A stretch of 64,000 bases of DNA from Pycnococcus provasolii (GCA_938743325.2 OW568882.1:1-64000), one strand, 5' to 3'. Counted from the first letter of the stretch, positions 10,508-20,808 are shown. Numbers and translations are program-made. Notes: generated from the letters alone by a model not told the origin.

Positions 10508-10900
10508 GTTATTTGTTTAAGAAAAAGTAACGCAAGCGACCATAAACACATGCATGCGGAGCAAACACGCACGCGCGCGCGCGCTACATACACAAACACG
10601 CACACCATCATGATACCACCCAGCACACACACTGACACACACACGGACAAGCACGCGCACAGGAAAGCACGCTCACCGCGCAAGCAGCCAAGCACGTAAG
10701 AGCATTATGGTGGCAAACCACACGCGACATAGCACTCACGCACGCTCGGCGGCAGAAGAGTATATAACACGCACGGACGCGCAGACACAAGAAAACAAAC
10801 ACTTCCGGCATATGGTAACGCGACACTTACGCAGATATGCACATGTACGCACACTCACGCAAACGGAGCACATACCACAGCATGCGCGTTACGCGCGTGT
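10508..10900. other. CA-rich low-complexity intergenic DNA
   Basis: Long runs of ACGC, CACACA and GCGCGC. No credible gene is seen. It contains the 3' flank of the methyltransferase. Confidence 0.7.
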
Positions 10901-11125
10901 CGGACAGCACACCATAATAACAAACGCACACGCAGGTACATACATACACCACAGCACACGTACGCACAAGAATATTAAGCACGTACCACAGACCGCGCGT
11001 ATCGGACAGCACACCATAATAACAAACGCACAAGCAGGTACATACATACACCACAGCACACGTACGCACAAGAATATTAAGCACGTACCACAGACCGCGC
11101 GTATCGGAAAGCACACCATAATGAT
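10901..11125. repeat. 102-bp tandem repeat, about 2.2 copies
   Basis: Units start at 10901, 11003 and 11105 with CGGA(C/A)AGCACACCATAAT. The first two full units differ by only a few bases. Translated frames are rich in cysteine and valine but follow the repeat, so no protein is called. Confidence 0.9.
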
Positions 11126-12027
11126 CTGCCCACATAATAAGCGGGCTCTTTTTAACATTTGTCGGGTTGACGAGCGCGCAGTTTGAGCTGTTTGGCTCTT
11201 CCGTGAACTTCTGTGCGCGCCTTGCTCGAGCAGGTTTGCCCACGCGGCTGTGTCACCTGTGTGCACGTGAGCGCGGACGCGATGAGCTTCTTGCTCGCTC
11301 GAGGAGGAGGAGAACGGTGTTGGTTGGGAAAGAGAAGCGTTGGAGTTGAAGTACAAGGGGTACGACGACGGCGCCATTCGCTCGACGTTGCTGCGCGCCT
11401 TCGCCCGTCGATGACCACGTCGTAGTAATGACTAAATAACTTTACAACAAATTGCATCTGTTGTAAATATTGTTGGCTAATTTATTCAAAATTCATATGA
11501 AATAGAATTGCAACTACTACAAGTCTACAACCATATGCATTTCGGTCAGAAATGTAAAACGGCGCATTGGCAATTATCATTCATATCATCATCCAAGCAA
11601 GCGTATAGCAATGCTTCAAGAAGTTATAATTTAGCACAAAATGCGCAACATATGCGGAGAGTTGAATGGTGCTAGGCCAGAAACACATGTGTTTGGACCA
11701 CGGCTCGACGCCAAGAGCCAACTTGAATATAAAAACTATTGCCCACCACCATATATAGATTATTTTTTGCGGACCTTGCTCGACATCCTCACTCACTCAC
11801 AGTGCTGCTACGCGGCGATAATGTTTGTTTGTGGGTATCCCCGGAGTACTACTCAATTTCGCTGGTGTTGTTTTGAGTTCGAAAAAGAGTCCTGAGGTGG
11901 TGCAAGGCAAGGTGGTTGTCACAGTGCTATCAAAGAACGTCGTGCCTGGGCACCGCTTTTTTGTAAGTAATAAAAGAGAACCCTAACCTAAAAAAATAAA
12001 TTACATCATCATTCATACTATACTACC
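11126..12027. other. Intergenic, partly AT-rich, no gene seen
   Basis: 11126-11430 is GC-rich without a recognisable protein. 11430-11830 is clearly AT-richer than its surroundings. A short GAACCCTAACC telomere-like motif lies near 11979. No RNA gene or transposon end could be identified. Confidence 0.5.
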
Positions 12028-13960
12028 CTATACAGAATACCCAACGGCAAAATCGCTCGGTTGCATGCGATCGCCGTATGGGTAGCTCCTTGGCGTACCG
12101 CTTGGCTCAAAAGCCTCACTCCCACGACTGTAGCCTGGTCTCGCCGATCCTTCGCGAAATCCTCCGGCAACTCTAACATTGTCACACCCAACTGTAGGAA
12201 CCCCAAACAGGCTCACGCTCCCACGGCTCGTGATGTCCTCGCCCGCGTGGCGATCGTCGCTCACCAGCACCGCGGGCATCCCGCTGTCACCGCAGTGAAT
12301 GCTAGCATATCCGCGATTCTCCGCAAACACCTCCACAACTCTCCCAAGTGGATGCAGCGCGACGTTGCCCGCACCCCCGTAAACGCCATTCTGGATAATG
12401 ATACGGTCGCGATTCACAAAGTATCCAAAGCCCTTCGACACGCTCTGTGCACGCTCGTTGCCAAACGTTACGCTCCTCATCTGGCTCCCGCTTCGCCTCA
12501 GCACGCCCGTGTATCCCGCATCCGCCATGCCAAGCGTTGGGTCAGCTTCCGCGAAGGTTCCCGCCTTATAGCTGATTAGCTGTAGTACGCGCGCGGCTTG
12601 CTCAGACTCGCCTCGATGGCGCGCTGGATCGTCTGGTACGGACGATCGGGTGTGCCATGTCCCGTGGCGTCGGAGCCTTCGACGCTGACGTAAACGTCGC
12701 AAAATAAATACTGAAGGCCAGCACTCGCGGTGCTCCACGATGCGCCGCCGTCCGAGGACGCCTGCAGCGTCTTCAAAAAGCAGGGGCGCATGGTGGCGAG
12801 ACGCTGGCCACCGGGAAGCGGCTCGTGCCGAAGCGTGGTGCAGCGTACGACACGCTCGTTGTCGTAGTGAGCGGGAAGACTCTGCCTCACGCCCGTCACA
12901 GGGTCAAACAGCTGGCATCGCAGGTGCTCGGATGGAAGCAGGTGATTGCCATAGACGGTGATCTCCGTGTTTCCCTCAAACGGTCCCCGAGCGGCGTAGT
13001 GCGGCTCGCCACCTGTTGTCGAAATCGTGTGCACGTGTGGTCGACCGCCGCCGACGCGAAAGATCCACGTGTCCACGCCCACCAATCTTCGGCTCGTGGG
13101 CTCTGCATCTCCCACGATTGACAACTTCACTGGTTCCCCTGACCCAACCTTAAGCCACCCGGCATCGAGCGTCGACCCGTTGGCGAGCAGCGGAGCAAAA
13201 CCTCCCACGCGCGCGCCGCCGGAATCGAGTGGACCAACATCACCCCAGAAGACGAGAGCGGGCACTCCCCGCACGACGAGCGAGGCATTCGATGCGTGCA
13301 AAGAGACGTCCTGCGGTGCGAGCGACTGCGAAAGGCTGCCGCAGGTCATCAAGGCGATAGCTCCAGGCGCTACAGTCGCGTCGAAGAGCGTGGAGTTGGA
13401 ATGCGCAAGACCGAGCGGCGATGACGGGGCGTACAGCAAACGCCTAACATTCGCGTGAATGAGCTGCAGAACACGAACGCGATAACGATGCTTGATGGGC
13501 GCCAGCACTTCAACCTCCAACTAACTCCGTGCTGGTAAGGTATGCCGTCTCCACACTGCGCACCACGCCCTCCGAGCTGTCGTCGAGCTCGAGGCCGTAG
13601 AAGTTTGCTTGTGCGTGCATCTTTCGTGCGAGGTTCCCGTGCGCAAACACGACGGATATATATGCCCATCATCAGGTACGTCGCAGCTCTAGACACGGGA
13701 ACCGCGAGCTCGGCGTAGTCCGCGGTGGAGGATGCGTTGTACGCGAACGGATGCATTCTCCATCGGAATGTATCCGGATCGTCACCACCCCCTCCGTCGA
13801 TGGCGACTTCAAAGTTCAAACCACGCGACGCCGTCTCCGCGGTATGTGCCCTGTACCAACACGTCGTTTGAGTGGACCCTCCGCCGCGGCCATCTGAACC
13901 GGCGCATCCACAAACGTTTCAGCCGTGTAGTACGTGAAGCTGGCGTGCCGCGACGCGAAC
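12028..13960 (-). pseudogene. Decayed TIG/beta-helix surface protein gene
   Basis: Minus-strand coding sequence continues through several frames. Upstream pieces (about 13960-13520) read FEVAIDGGGGDDPDTFRWR and later SVVFAHGNLARKMHAQANFY. 13520-12576 includes an IPT/TIG-like segment (ARGPFEGNTEITVYGNHLLP). The same frame then enters CDVYVSVEGSDATGHG and DRPYQTIQRAIEAS, the usual start of a right-handed parallel beta-helix. The helix continues in another frame at 12738-12028 (RDRIIIQNGVYGG). At the last frame change an imperfect 8-bp tandem duplication CAGCTAAT/CAGCTATA is seen near 12565-12580. At least three frame changes and a short C terminus suggest a pseudogene; assembly errors or unrecognised introns are possible. 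Such proteins are normally large, secreted and membrane-anchored. Confidence 0.65.
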
Positions 13961-14314
13961 GTTCTCGATCGTTGTCACGCACGTATTGGCTGTGGTCAAT
14001 ACTCGGCCGAACATGGTCCCGGCCGGCCTCTCTCCTCAGTGGTGTACTGGCGTGGGTCCCGCACTCCCGCCGTCCCGTCCCTGCTCTGACCAGTCGACTG
14101 GGAGGGGAGGTGGTTACAGAGAATTCAAAATGAGCCTCTCCGACATCCGAGAAAAAAGTGAAGGTTTAGCCCAACAATTAACAATCCGCCATTTTTTGCC
14201 CAACAAACCCCTTCTTAGTCTAGTAAATAGTCCCGGACTAGTCTTCCAGAAGGCACAAGGAATATAGCCCCTTCCTACTGTACTTTTTACCCCACCAACT
14301 CCTTCTCCCCTTTC
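13961..14314. other. Intergenic, no gene seen
   Basis: This stretch lies between the decayed beta-helix gene and the stop codon of the next minus-strand gene. Nothing with coding character or a clear repeat was found. Confidence 0.5.
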
Positions 14315-15268
14315 TTACCACCAGAGAAGAGCCCAGCCAACCGGCGAAATCGCCGTCACGATGGCGGTGGTCATGAGAAGGTTGTCGCTGCGATAGGCGG
14401 CCGACTTCTTGTCACCACTGGCGTCGGTCGCAGTAGTTGACCCAACAGGCGCTGACTTTGGCTCCGGTGCGCTGGTGGTCGTTGTTGGAATAATCTCACG
14501 CACCATAGGTATAGCACTCATCTTGGACGCCGGCAGAAGACACTTAAGGAACCCTGGACTCTTTGTGTTCGCGCTCTGATCGGTTTCGAAAGCGCTCGTG
14601 GGCGTTGTTTCGTCGCGTTGGCAATCTTTAGTTGTCACGTCACGGTACTCGCATGTTCCAGCCTCAGCTGTCTCCGCAGAGTGGTCGCACGAAGCCTTGC
14701 AATGGCAGCACTTACCCTTGGAGGGGTCTCGGTAACTAACGCTTGACATGTAGCCAGGCTGATAGAAGTAGTACATGTGCACAGTGCCATTGGCGAAGCG
14801 ACCGCGCATGTACTTTCCAGAAGTTTCATTATACCAGCCTTTGGAGCAACCGACCCAGCCACAGCACTGCTCCTCCGTGACGTCGCAGAAAACAGCATGG
14901 CCAATATGCTCGTCCTCACCGGCGAAGTAGCAAGAACCTTGGCTCTTAGGAAAGTCAAGACAGTACTCGTCCGACTCGCACTTTTCGTGAAGCTTGTGAT
15001 CAAGCGCACGTTGGTAGTACACTCCCTTGCCGAACGCCTTCCAGTCAGCACCATCGTGAGGTTTCGTGTGATCCGGAGCGTAGTTCTTCACTTCGGCACA
15101 ACACCTCTCAGTCATCACAAATTTGGCCGCTGTGCACTGCGTTTCACTCATATCACAGTCACATTTGTGTTCCGAGGTCTTGTAGCAACCCATTGCTGAA
15201 ACCGTAGTCGCAGCACACGCTATCCCGAGAGCGAGTATAGTCACTGCCTTGTTTATGCGCGGCAGCAT
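14315..15268 (-). CDS. Secreted cysteine-rich protein, probably GPI-anchored
   Basis: 317 residues. The start is the ATG giving MLPRINKAVTILALGIACAA, a clear signal peptide; the open frame extends four codons further only from a GTG. The ectodomain (about 30-215) holds many cysteines, including paired CC and CDCDMSE, KCCHCKASC and EQCCGWVGC, suggesting a disulfide-rich fold. A Thr/Ser/Pro-rich stretch follows, then a hydrophobic C-terminal tail (MTTAIVTAISPVGWALLWW), compatible with a GPI signal or a single anchor. No known family is recognised. It is divergent from the membrane protein gene at 15752; the shared 483-bp spacer carries three CACGTG boxes. Role at the cell surface is inference. 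Confidence 0.8.
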   Translation of the reverse strand: MLPRINKAVTILALGIACAATTVSAMGCYKTSEHKCDCDMSETQCTAAKFVMTERCCAEVKNYAPDHTKPHDGADWKAFGKGVYYQRALDHKLHEKCESDEYCLDFPKSQGSCYFAGEDEHIGHAVFCDVTEEQCCGWVGCSKGWYNETSGKYMRGRFANGTVHMYYFYQPGYMSSVSYRDPSKGKCCHCKASCDHSAETAEAGTCEYRDVTTKDCQRDETTPTSAFETDQSANTKSPGFLKCLLPASKMSAIPMVREIIPTTTTSAPEPKSAPVGSTTATDASGDKKSAAYRSDNLLMTTAIVTAISPVGWALLWW

Positions 15269-15751
15269 GTTGCAAGGCACTCTTTTCCTTAGTGATTGAA
15301 ACTTTCACAAACTTGTGATGATGTGTGAGCTCGCGCGACCGTGTATCCGTTGGCTGGGACGATAGGGCCTCGATGTGTGACGAGTAAGGCACGTGGGCCA
15401 TCGTTAAGGTGGGTCGTTAAGGTTAGCGTATACCACTGCGCTCCACTACAAAATATCTTAGTCTATCAAAGGGGGCACGCGAAGGGGCACGTGGCTTCGT
15501 GCTCAGGCAGAGCTCCGGCAACAACATAGTTGGTAGTACTAAGCCTTAGCCAAGGCAGCGTCACGTTGTTGCATGTGACGGGACAAGTTCCGACCCGAAG
15601 GCCAGGGCACGTGGCCCGTCTCCATGACCCCCTTCCTCCGTTCGGCCGGCTGTATCTGTGCCGTCCACTTCCCCTGCCACTTCCCGTGCGTGGCACAGGT
15701 AAGTAGCAGCAAGTCTTAAGTTGTCCTTGAGACGATTAATCGGACACCACG
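15269..15751. promoter_or_regulatory. Divergent promoter region with three G-boxes
   Basis: CACGTG palindromes occur at 15390-15395, 15488-15493 and 15608-15613, all in the form GGCACGTGG or close to it. This is the core site of plant and algal bZIP and bHLH factors. The region separates two genes for surface proteins transcribed away from each other. Confidence 0.55.
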
Positions 15752-17035
15752 ATGGCGATACCTGTGGTGCCGTTCAAGCTTGTTGTAGTACTCGTAGCGC
15801 TCACAGCTCCCGTGTTGGCAGTCGTCACCACTCGTGAAGACAAGTCTCAAGGGCTCTGCGTGGGCGCGGGTGGCGCATACGTCGCGCTCGTTGGCTCAGA
15901 TCGTGAATCACGCACACTACAATCGAGTCTTGCACCACAAACAACAAGAGGGGGAAAAGTGGTGGAAATTGCTTGGCAACCCACGACAGAAAAGGAGGAT
16001 GCGACTTCGCCGCGCAACGCATTTACCGGAACGTTTCTGCAGGCTCTTCCCGACGTGGGCGTGGATCTGACAAATGTGAAGTCTGCGGAAGATATCATGA
16101 AACATATGCCTGCAATCGAAGTAACGTTGCGCATAAGTAAAGAGGGAGTGCATACCATGTTCTTAAGATGGACGGGTGGGGACAAAGTCGGTGGCGGAGA
16201 TTCACTGTACGCGATCATGCTTGACGTAGACAACAAAGTCATTCCTGGCGAAGACACCTTTGCCCCGTCACAGGTTCCGATTGATGACCCAAAATATGGT
16301 TTCATTGGATGCTGCTACAATATGCATACACACGCGTGCCCTTGCTTCAAGACGAAGCCGACGAAAGATGAATGCCCTCCGGCCGAAGGCGGACAGGACT
16401 TGTTCCAAACTACCGACAAAGCTACAAAGTTTGGCGCGACATGTCTCGAAGGCCCGGGCAAGACGAAGGCTGTACGAGCACCCAAATGGTTTGAATTTGC
16501 CGGTCTTGAGAGTGGGAACTCCATGGACTTTGACGCTGAGCCGTGGGATGCAACATGTGAGGCTGAGGGCACGGGCACGCACGACACGGGTCGTGACTTT
16601 GCGCAGTGGAAGTTGGACGCCGACAAAACTTATAGGTTGCGCCTGTACGCTCGAGAAGATGGCACTGCGGTAGACGCGGTATACATCGCAGGCCCGGAAG
16701 GTGTCGACGCACCCGACGCGAGCAGAAGATACCGCGCGGGCGAGTCGACACTATGCCATATTGAGGACAAGAAGGGCGGCGGCGGTAGCAGCTTTGGCTT
16801 GATGCTGGGAATAATTTTGTTCGTTACGATCTTATGTGTTGCAGTGGCTTCCACCTGCTTCGTGAGGTCGAAGGGCTACACATTCTCGTCTCCCACGGCG
16901 TGGCAATTTCCGAACCTATTCGGGCGTGGCGTCGAGGAGCTTGGCGGTGGTGGCGAACTCCTCCCAATGAGATACCAGGAGGACGACAACAGCGGCTATC
17001 AGCCTGCGCCTATACTCGGGGGAGTGAACGTGTAA
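15752..17035 (+). CDS. Type I membrane protein, unknown family
   Basis: 427 residues. A signal peptide (MAIPVVPFKLVVVLVALTAP) is followed by an ectodomain to about residue 345, a Gly-Ser spacer, one transmembrane segment (GLMLGIILFVTILCVAVAST, about 350-370) and a short acidic cytoplasmic tail with a C-terminal GGVNV. The ectodomain has a CCYNMHTHACPC cluster near 190 and a late beta-rich segment (WKLDADKTYRLRLYAREDGT, AVDAVYIAGPEG) resembling carbohydrate-binding or galactose-binding-like beta-sandwich strands; that is only a resemblance. It converges on the EGF-type gene, with 49 bp between the two stop codons. Likely a cell-surface protein in one cluster with its neighbours. Confidence 0.82.
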   Translation: MAIPVVPFKLVVVLVALTAPVLAVVTTREDKSQGLCVGAGGAYVALVGSDRESRTLQSSLAPQTTRGGKVVEIAWQPTTEKEDATSPRNAFTGTFLQALPDVGVDLTNVKSAEDIMKHMPAIEVTLRISKEGVHTMFLRWTGGDKVGGGDSLYAIMLDVDNKVIPGEDTFAPSQVPIDDPKYGFIGCCYNMHTHACPCFKTKPTKDECPPAEGGQDLFQTTDKATKFGATCLEGPGKTKAVRAPKWFEFAGLESGNSMDFDAEPWDATCEAEGTGTHDTGRDFAQWKLDADKTYRLRLYAREDGTAVDAVYIAGPEGVDAPDASRRYRAGESTLCHIEDKKGGGGSSFGLMLGIILFVTILCVAVASTCFVRSKGYTFSSPTAWQFPNLFGRGVEELGGGGELLPMRYQEDDNSGYQPAPILGGVNV

Positions 17036-17084
17036 TGTGTGTAACTTGACTTGACTCCTCAGTATTCACTGTTGTGTTTAGCTT

Positions 17085-18014
17085 TTAATTCTCGAGCGGT
17101 GTAAGTGCCACATTCCTAGCCTCGCTTGTGCTTTGAACTTCATTCATGCTAGAACGAAAGTCGTCTATGAGGCGATTGTACTGCTGCTGCAGCAAACGCC
17201 GTCTATAGGAAAAGTACGCCGCTATCGCAAATCCTACAAATACAAGCACGCCGAGAGAGGATCCAATGACAGCAAATTTCGTTTCTTCTTTCTTATTCTT
17301 GGCTTGAATCAAATACACTTGCGATTGATTCGTGGAAGGTGCGCTCCACTCTCGGATAAGCTGACAGTTAGCACCATAGAAATCGTCCAGGCAGTTGCAC
17401 GCCGTGGCGTTTTCGCAACCATCTGCATGTTCTTTCATACACCAGTGGCGCACTACTCCTGTATCATGTGCCGAGCATACGACAATCTGCAGCTCACAGT
17501 GGCGGCCATACCTCCCATTTGGGCAGTGGCACCCAGTTGGCGCATTGCAAAACGTCCCGTTGAACCCGCCACCCATACATAGTTCTGTCCTCTCGTATCC
17601 AGAGATCCAGTTGAGACCACCCAGCACGCACTCACCGCCACCATCTTCGCACTCGTTCCCGTCGTACCCATGTGCCCACGTCGACGATCGCATGGCACAA
17701 GCTGCGCTCGCGTGACAGTAAACTGCGCTCCCGCACTCAATCGAAGGCATCTCGCACGTTGGTCCCGCGAAAGTCTGTCCCTTTGTATAGTCAGTGTTGC
17801 ACTTACACCCTGGCCTCGGTCCTGTGATGGTGTCTCGCATGTAGCAGTAGCCTCCGTTCATGCAAGACGCCTCTTTCGCTTGCTCGGCTGTGCACCCCTT
17901 CAACAAGTGGTCGGTATCGGACGACATGGTTTGCTGTAGCAGGTACAGTAAGGAAGGTACCACGTACGTCACGTAACGTAGTAGGTTCCACTGTTCCGTA
18001 GACCGTACGTGCAT
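17085..18014 (-). CDS. EGF-like type I membrane protein
   Basis: 309 residues from the ATG at 18014 (the frame is open slightly further from GTG). The N terminus (LLRYVTYVVPSLLYLLQQ) is a signal peptide. EGF-like modules follow: CMNGGYCYMRDTITG with CKC and TCEM (about 50-90), GCHCPNGRYGRHCELQ (about 170-190) and ACNCLDDFYGANCQL (about 215-230). One transmembrane helix (VIGSSLGVLVFVGFAIAAYF) precedes RRR and a 35-residue cytoplasmic tail. EGF modules usually bind proteins outside the cell. Partner unknown. Its upstream region, with several CACGTG boxes, is shared with the gene at 18853. Confidence 0.85.
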   Translation of the reverse strand: MHVRSTEQWNLLRYVTYVVPSLLYLLQQTMSSDTDHLLKGCTAEQAKEASCMNGGYCYMRDTITGPRPGCKCNTDYTKGQTFAGPTCEMPSIECGSAVYCHASAACAMRSSTWAHGYDGNECEDGGGECVLGGLNWISGYERTELCMGGGFNGTFCNAPTGCHCPNGRYGRHCELQIVVCSAHDTGVVRHWCMKEHADGCENATACNCLDDFYGANCQLIREWSAPSTNQSQVYLIQAKNKKEETKFAVIGSSLGVLVFVGFAIAAYFSYRRRLLQQQYNRLIDDFRSSMNEVQSTSEARNVALTPLEN

Positions 18015-18852
18015 TATTATTGTGGTATCCCAGGCACTTGTAATACACACACTACACTGTGTTCACTCACGAAATGAACTGCGTTGCGCGCTGTTCTCTC
18101 TCTGCTCAAGGCCTTACCCGTGCGATGAAACAGAATTCTGACTACAAGGGCACACTAGTCTCGTGAAGTTGTATTGTTTGTCACGTGAGTCACGGCTGAT
18201 TTCAGAGAGGTCTCTTCTCGCCGGACTCTTCGAAGCTGAGAGTCCAAGTTTTCAGAGGGAAGAGGGAAGAGAGCTCCGTAGTAGCACTGCACTGCCTTCC
18301 AGACTCGTAGGGATACTACTGTATTGTATTATGGAGAACATCATATGTGTCATCACGTGTAGTGGTAGTAAGTAGTACGTCTGGTGGGTATCCTCCCCTC
18401 CCCTCCCCTCCCCCTTCCCCTATCACCTATGCCCGGGGAGAGGGAGAGGTCAGGCCCCCTCCCCTCCAAAGGGATTTCCGGCCACGTGGCCACGGCCAGA
18501 CGACATACTGGGACACGTGCTTTGGCTTGCTACGCAACTGGGACCACGTGTCCCAGTCACGTGCTTCAACTTGCTTGGCCAGCGCGACGTATGGTTGCGG
18601 TCATAGAAGTCAGAACTCCGTGCGGGCGCGTATGGTAGTCTATGTACAAGACATTCCGTTCCGCCCACTCCGACTAGCCCTTCACCCCCGCGACTCGGCT
18701 TGGGTGGCCAGTCGGCTTTATAACCTCCTTGTCTATCATCCACAAACAGAATTTGTGCAGGTGGCGTGAGTGAGCACTCGCTCTTTACAGCTGCGTTGCT
18801 TGCGTGTCAGGGCAAAAGATCTTTTACAAGCTTGTGACACAAGTTTGCGCAT
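18015..18852. promoter_or_regulatory. Divergent promoter region with six G-boxes
   Basis: CACGTG occurs at 18182, 18354, 18483, 18514, 18545 and 18558. The last three sit in a near-palindromic stretch (about 18505-18575) in which GGGACACGTG and its inverse alternate. A pyrimidine tract of CCCCTC units lies near 18390-18420. A TTTATAA at 18717-18723, about 130 bp before the plus-strand ATG, may be a TATA box. No gene is seen. Confidence 0.6.
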
Positions 18853-20808
18853 ATGCATACTCACACATTTCAGCAGAGACGACGAAACCGATATGCAACA
18901 GTCACAACAACGCATCAGCGAAGCTCAACGCAATATTTCACGTGTGCATTCGCACTAATAGTTGTGTGTTTTAATGGCTGTCACGCGCACTTTCTCTGGC
19001 CGACATGGCGCGTCGTGCCTAAAAAAGGAGAGATCGAAAGCTGGGTCGCCGCAACGTTTGTTTTTGGTGAAGCACCTGTCGGAGCATCGGTTTTGCCAAA
19101 GCAGTTTATTGAGCAGGTCGCACAAAATATCACGGCGCATGTTGCCATCGCGCCAGATGAAATGCACAGTCTTAAGCTCAAAGCTAGGGACAGTTCCAAG
19201 GATATGTCTATCGACGCCACGCTACCCATCGCGAGCGACGCGACAGCATTTGTTCGCGCGTGGTATGAGTTTGGTGTCTGGCCAGAGCTTGACCCAGACA
19301 GTCCACCGCTTCTTGTGTACGGTGCGTCGACTAGTCGTGTACCTGGGCCGGCCGGATGGACATTCGTTGATTCACAGAGGCAAGCACTAAAAGACGAAGC
19401 TCTTGACGTTTCTGCGCGCACAGACACCGTCGCTTGCAAAAGTCGCCAGGCTGACGTTACACCGCTTCTTGTCTCTGTTTTGCACCGCGGCTCACCACTG
19501 GCCAACGCAAAAGTCGATATCCTAGATTCCGACGGCAAGAATATCCTCGCAACAGGCGTAACACGCCAAGACGGCAGCACCAACTTTGACGTGCCATCGA
19601 GCGTCAAGTTTGTGTTTGTAAGGTCAAGCATAGACGAAAAGCGAAGCGGGCGTGACGCGAGTGGCAAGGAATACCGCCATGTTGCGCATTACGGCATAGG
19701 GCTTGAACAAGTATTTGAATGCCCCTACGTGCCTGATATGCCTTCAGCCGCTGCTGTTGCTCGTTGGCTCGTCCACAAGTCGAACTTTGCGGGCGTCGCT
19801 ACAACTTCTATCCATCTGAAAGGGGAACCATACGTGTCAGCCATGAGCTTCAGTGACGGTGATCCCAAGGGCAACGGCACGGGCCGGATGTTCTTCTTCA
19901 TGAGCCCAATGGACGCAACATGCGCTGATCTCCTCGAGAATGGAACGATATCCATAGCGCTGAACGAGGCTGGAATCTGTCCGATGCACGCAGCGCGTTG
20001 CGCAAAACCACCGCTTGATGAGGAAGATCCTAATTGCGTGAAGCTCAGCATTGTTGGCGAAATCGGGAAGGTTGGTAAGGCTGATGAAAAAATAGCGACA
20101 GATGCACTTTTCAGCCGCTTTCAAGACATGGCAAAGTGGCCTACTGGGCATGGTTGGCTCTTGCTGGAGCTCAAGCCAAAGGCGATACTCCTCCTCGACG
20201 AGTACGGTGGAGCGAAGCATATTTCGGCATCGGATTTCTACAAAGCTGATCCACAGTGTCCACCACACGGCAAAATGCCGCCGCCAATGCCACCAGCAAC
20301 GGGGCGTCCGCCATGGCTCGAACGCGCAAAGGTTGCGCGTTGGCTTGTGCACTCGAGTAGATGGGGGACGCTTGCCACGAAATCACTTCACTTCTTAGGA
20401 TCGCCGTATGGATCTACTATTTCGTTCAGCGATGGCGACGGCGATCAGGCTTCAGGTCGCATTTTCATGTACTTAACGAAAATGGATCCTGCTGCACAGG
20501 ACATTGCGGCCTCATCAGTGGCGTCATTCGCGCTTACAGAGATGCCACTCGGAGTGTGCAATAAAGTCTGTGCCGAGGATCCGACGTGTGCACGTATAAT
20601 CCTTACAGGCTCTGTAAAGGTTGTCACGGGTTCTGACATAGATATGGCGCGCAAATTTCTTTTTTCAAAGCATCCCGCGATGGCGAAGTGGCCGGCCGAG
20701 CACGGATTTCGCGTTTACGAGCTACAGATTCAGGAAATCTTCTTCTTAGATATGTACGGTGGTGCAAAACCTCTCACTGTGGAAGAGTACTTTAGCGTTG
20801 AAATCTAA
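18853..20808 (+). CDS. DUF4198-like plus two CREG domains, secreted
   Basis: 651 residues. The N terminus carries a signal-like hydrophobic segment (FALIVVCFNGCHA) and then HFLWPTWRV, which resembles the mature start of DUF4198/NikM-like periplasmic metal-uptake proteins; cleavage after CHA would expose an N-terminal His. A carboxypeptidase-regulatory-like strand pattern (ANAKVDILDSDGKNIL) ends this part near residue 290. Two CREG-type flavin-reductase-like beta-barrels follow, about 299-470 and 492-650. Both have ARWLVH, SFSDGD, a methionine-rich core, MAKWP and LLDEYGGAK/FLDMYGGAK. CREG proteins are secreted or lysosomal glycoproteins that do not bind FMN. The tandem CREG arrangement plus DUF4198 is an unusual architecture. 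Fourth member of the G-box-flanked surface cluster. Confidence 0.82.
   Translation: MHTHTFQQRRRNRYATVTTTHQRSSTQYFTCAFALIVVCFNGCHAHFLWPTWRVVPKKGEIESWVAATFVFGEAPVGASVLPKQFIEQVAQNITAHVAIAPDEMHSLKLKARDSSKDMSIDATLPIASDATAFVRAWYEFGVWPELDPDSPPLLVYGASTSRVPGPAGWTFVDSQRQALKDEALDVSARTDTVACKSRQADVTPLLVSVLHRGSPLANAKVDILDSDGKNILATGVTRQDGSTNFDVPSSVKFVFVRSSIDEKRSGRDASGKEYRHVAHYGIGLEQVFECPYVPDMPSAAAVARWLVHKSNFAGVATTSIHLKGEPYVSAMSFSDGDPKGNGTGRMFFFMSPMDATCADLLENGTISIALNEAGICPMHAARCAKPPLDEEDPNCVKLSIVGEIGKVGKADEKIATDALFSRFQDMAKWPTGHGWLLLELKPKAILLLDEYGGAKHISASDFYKADPQCPPHGKMPPPMPPATGRPPWLERAKVARWLVHSSRWGTLATKSLHFLGSPYGSTISFSDGDGDQASGRIFMYLTKMDPAAQDIAASSVASFALTEMPLGVCNKVCAEDPTCARIILTGSVKVVTGSDIDMARKFLFSKHPAMAKWPAEHGFRVYELQIQEIFFLDMYGGAKPLTVEEYFSVEI

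Noticed and set aside
10901-11125. CRISPR-like array
   Set aside because: Only about two copies, a 102-bp unit with no distinct repeat-spacer structure, and eukaryotic context.
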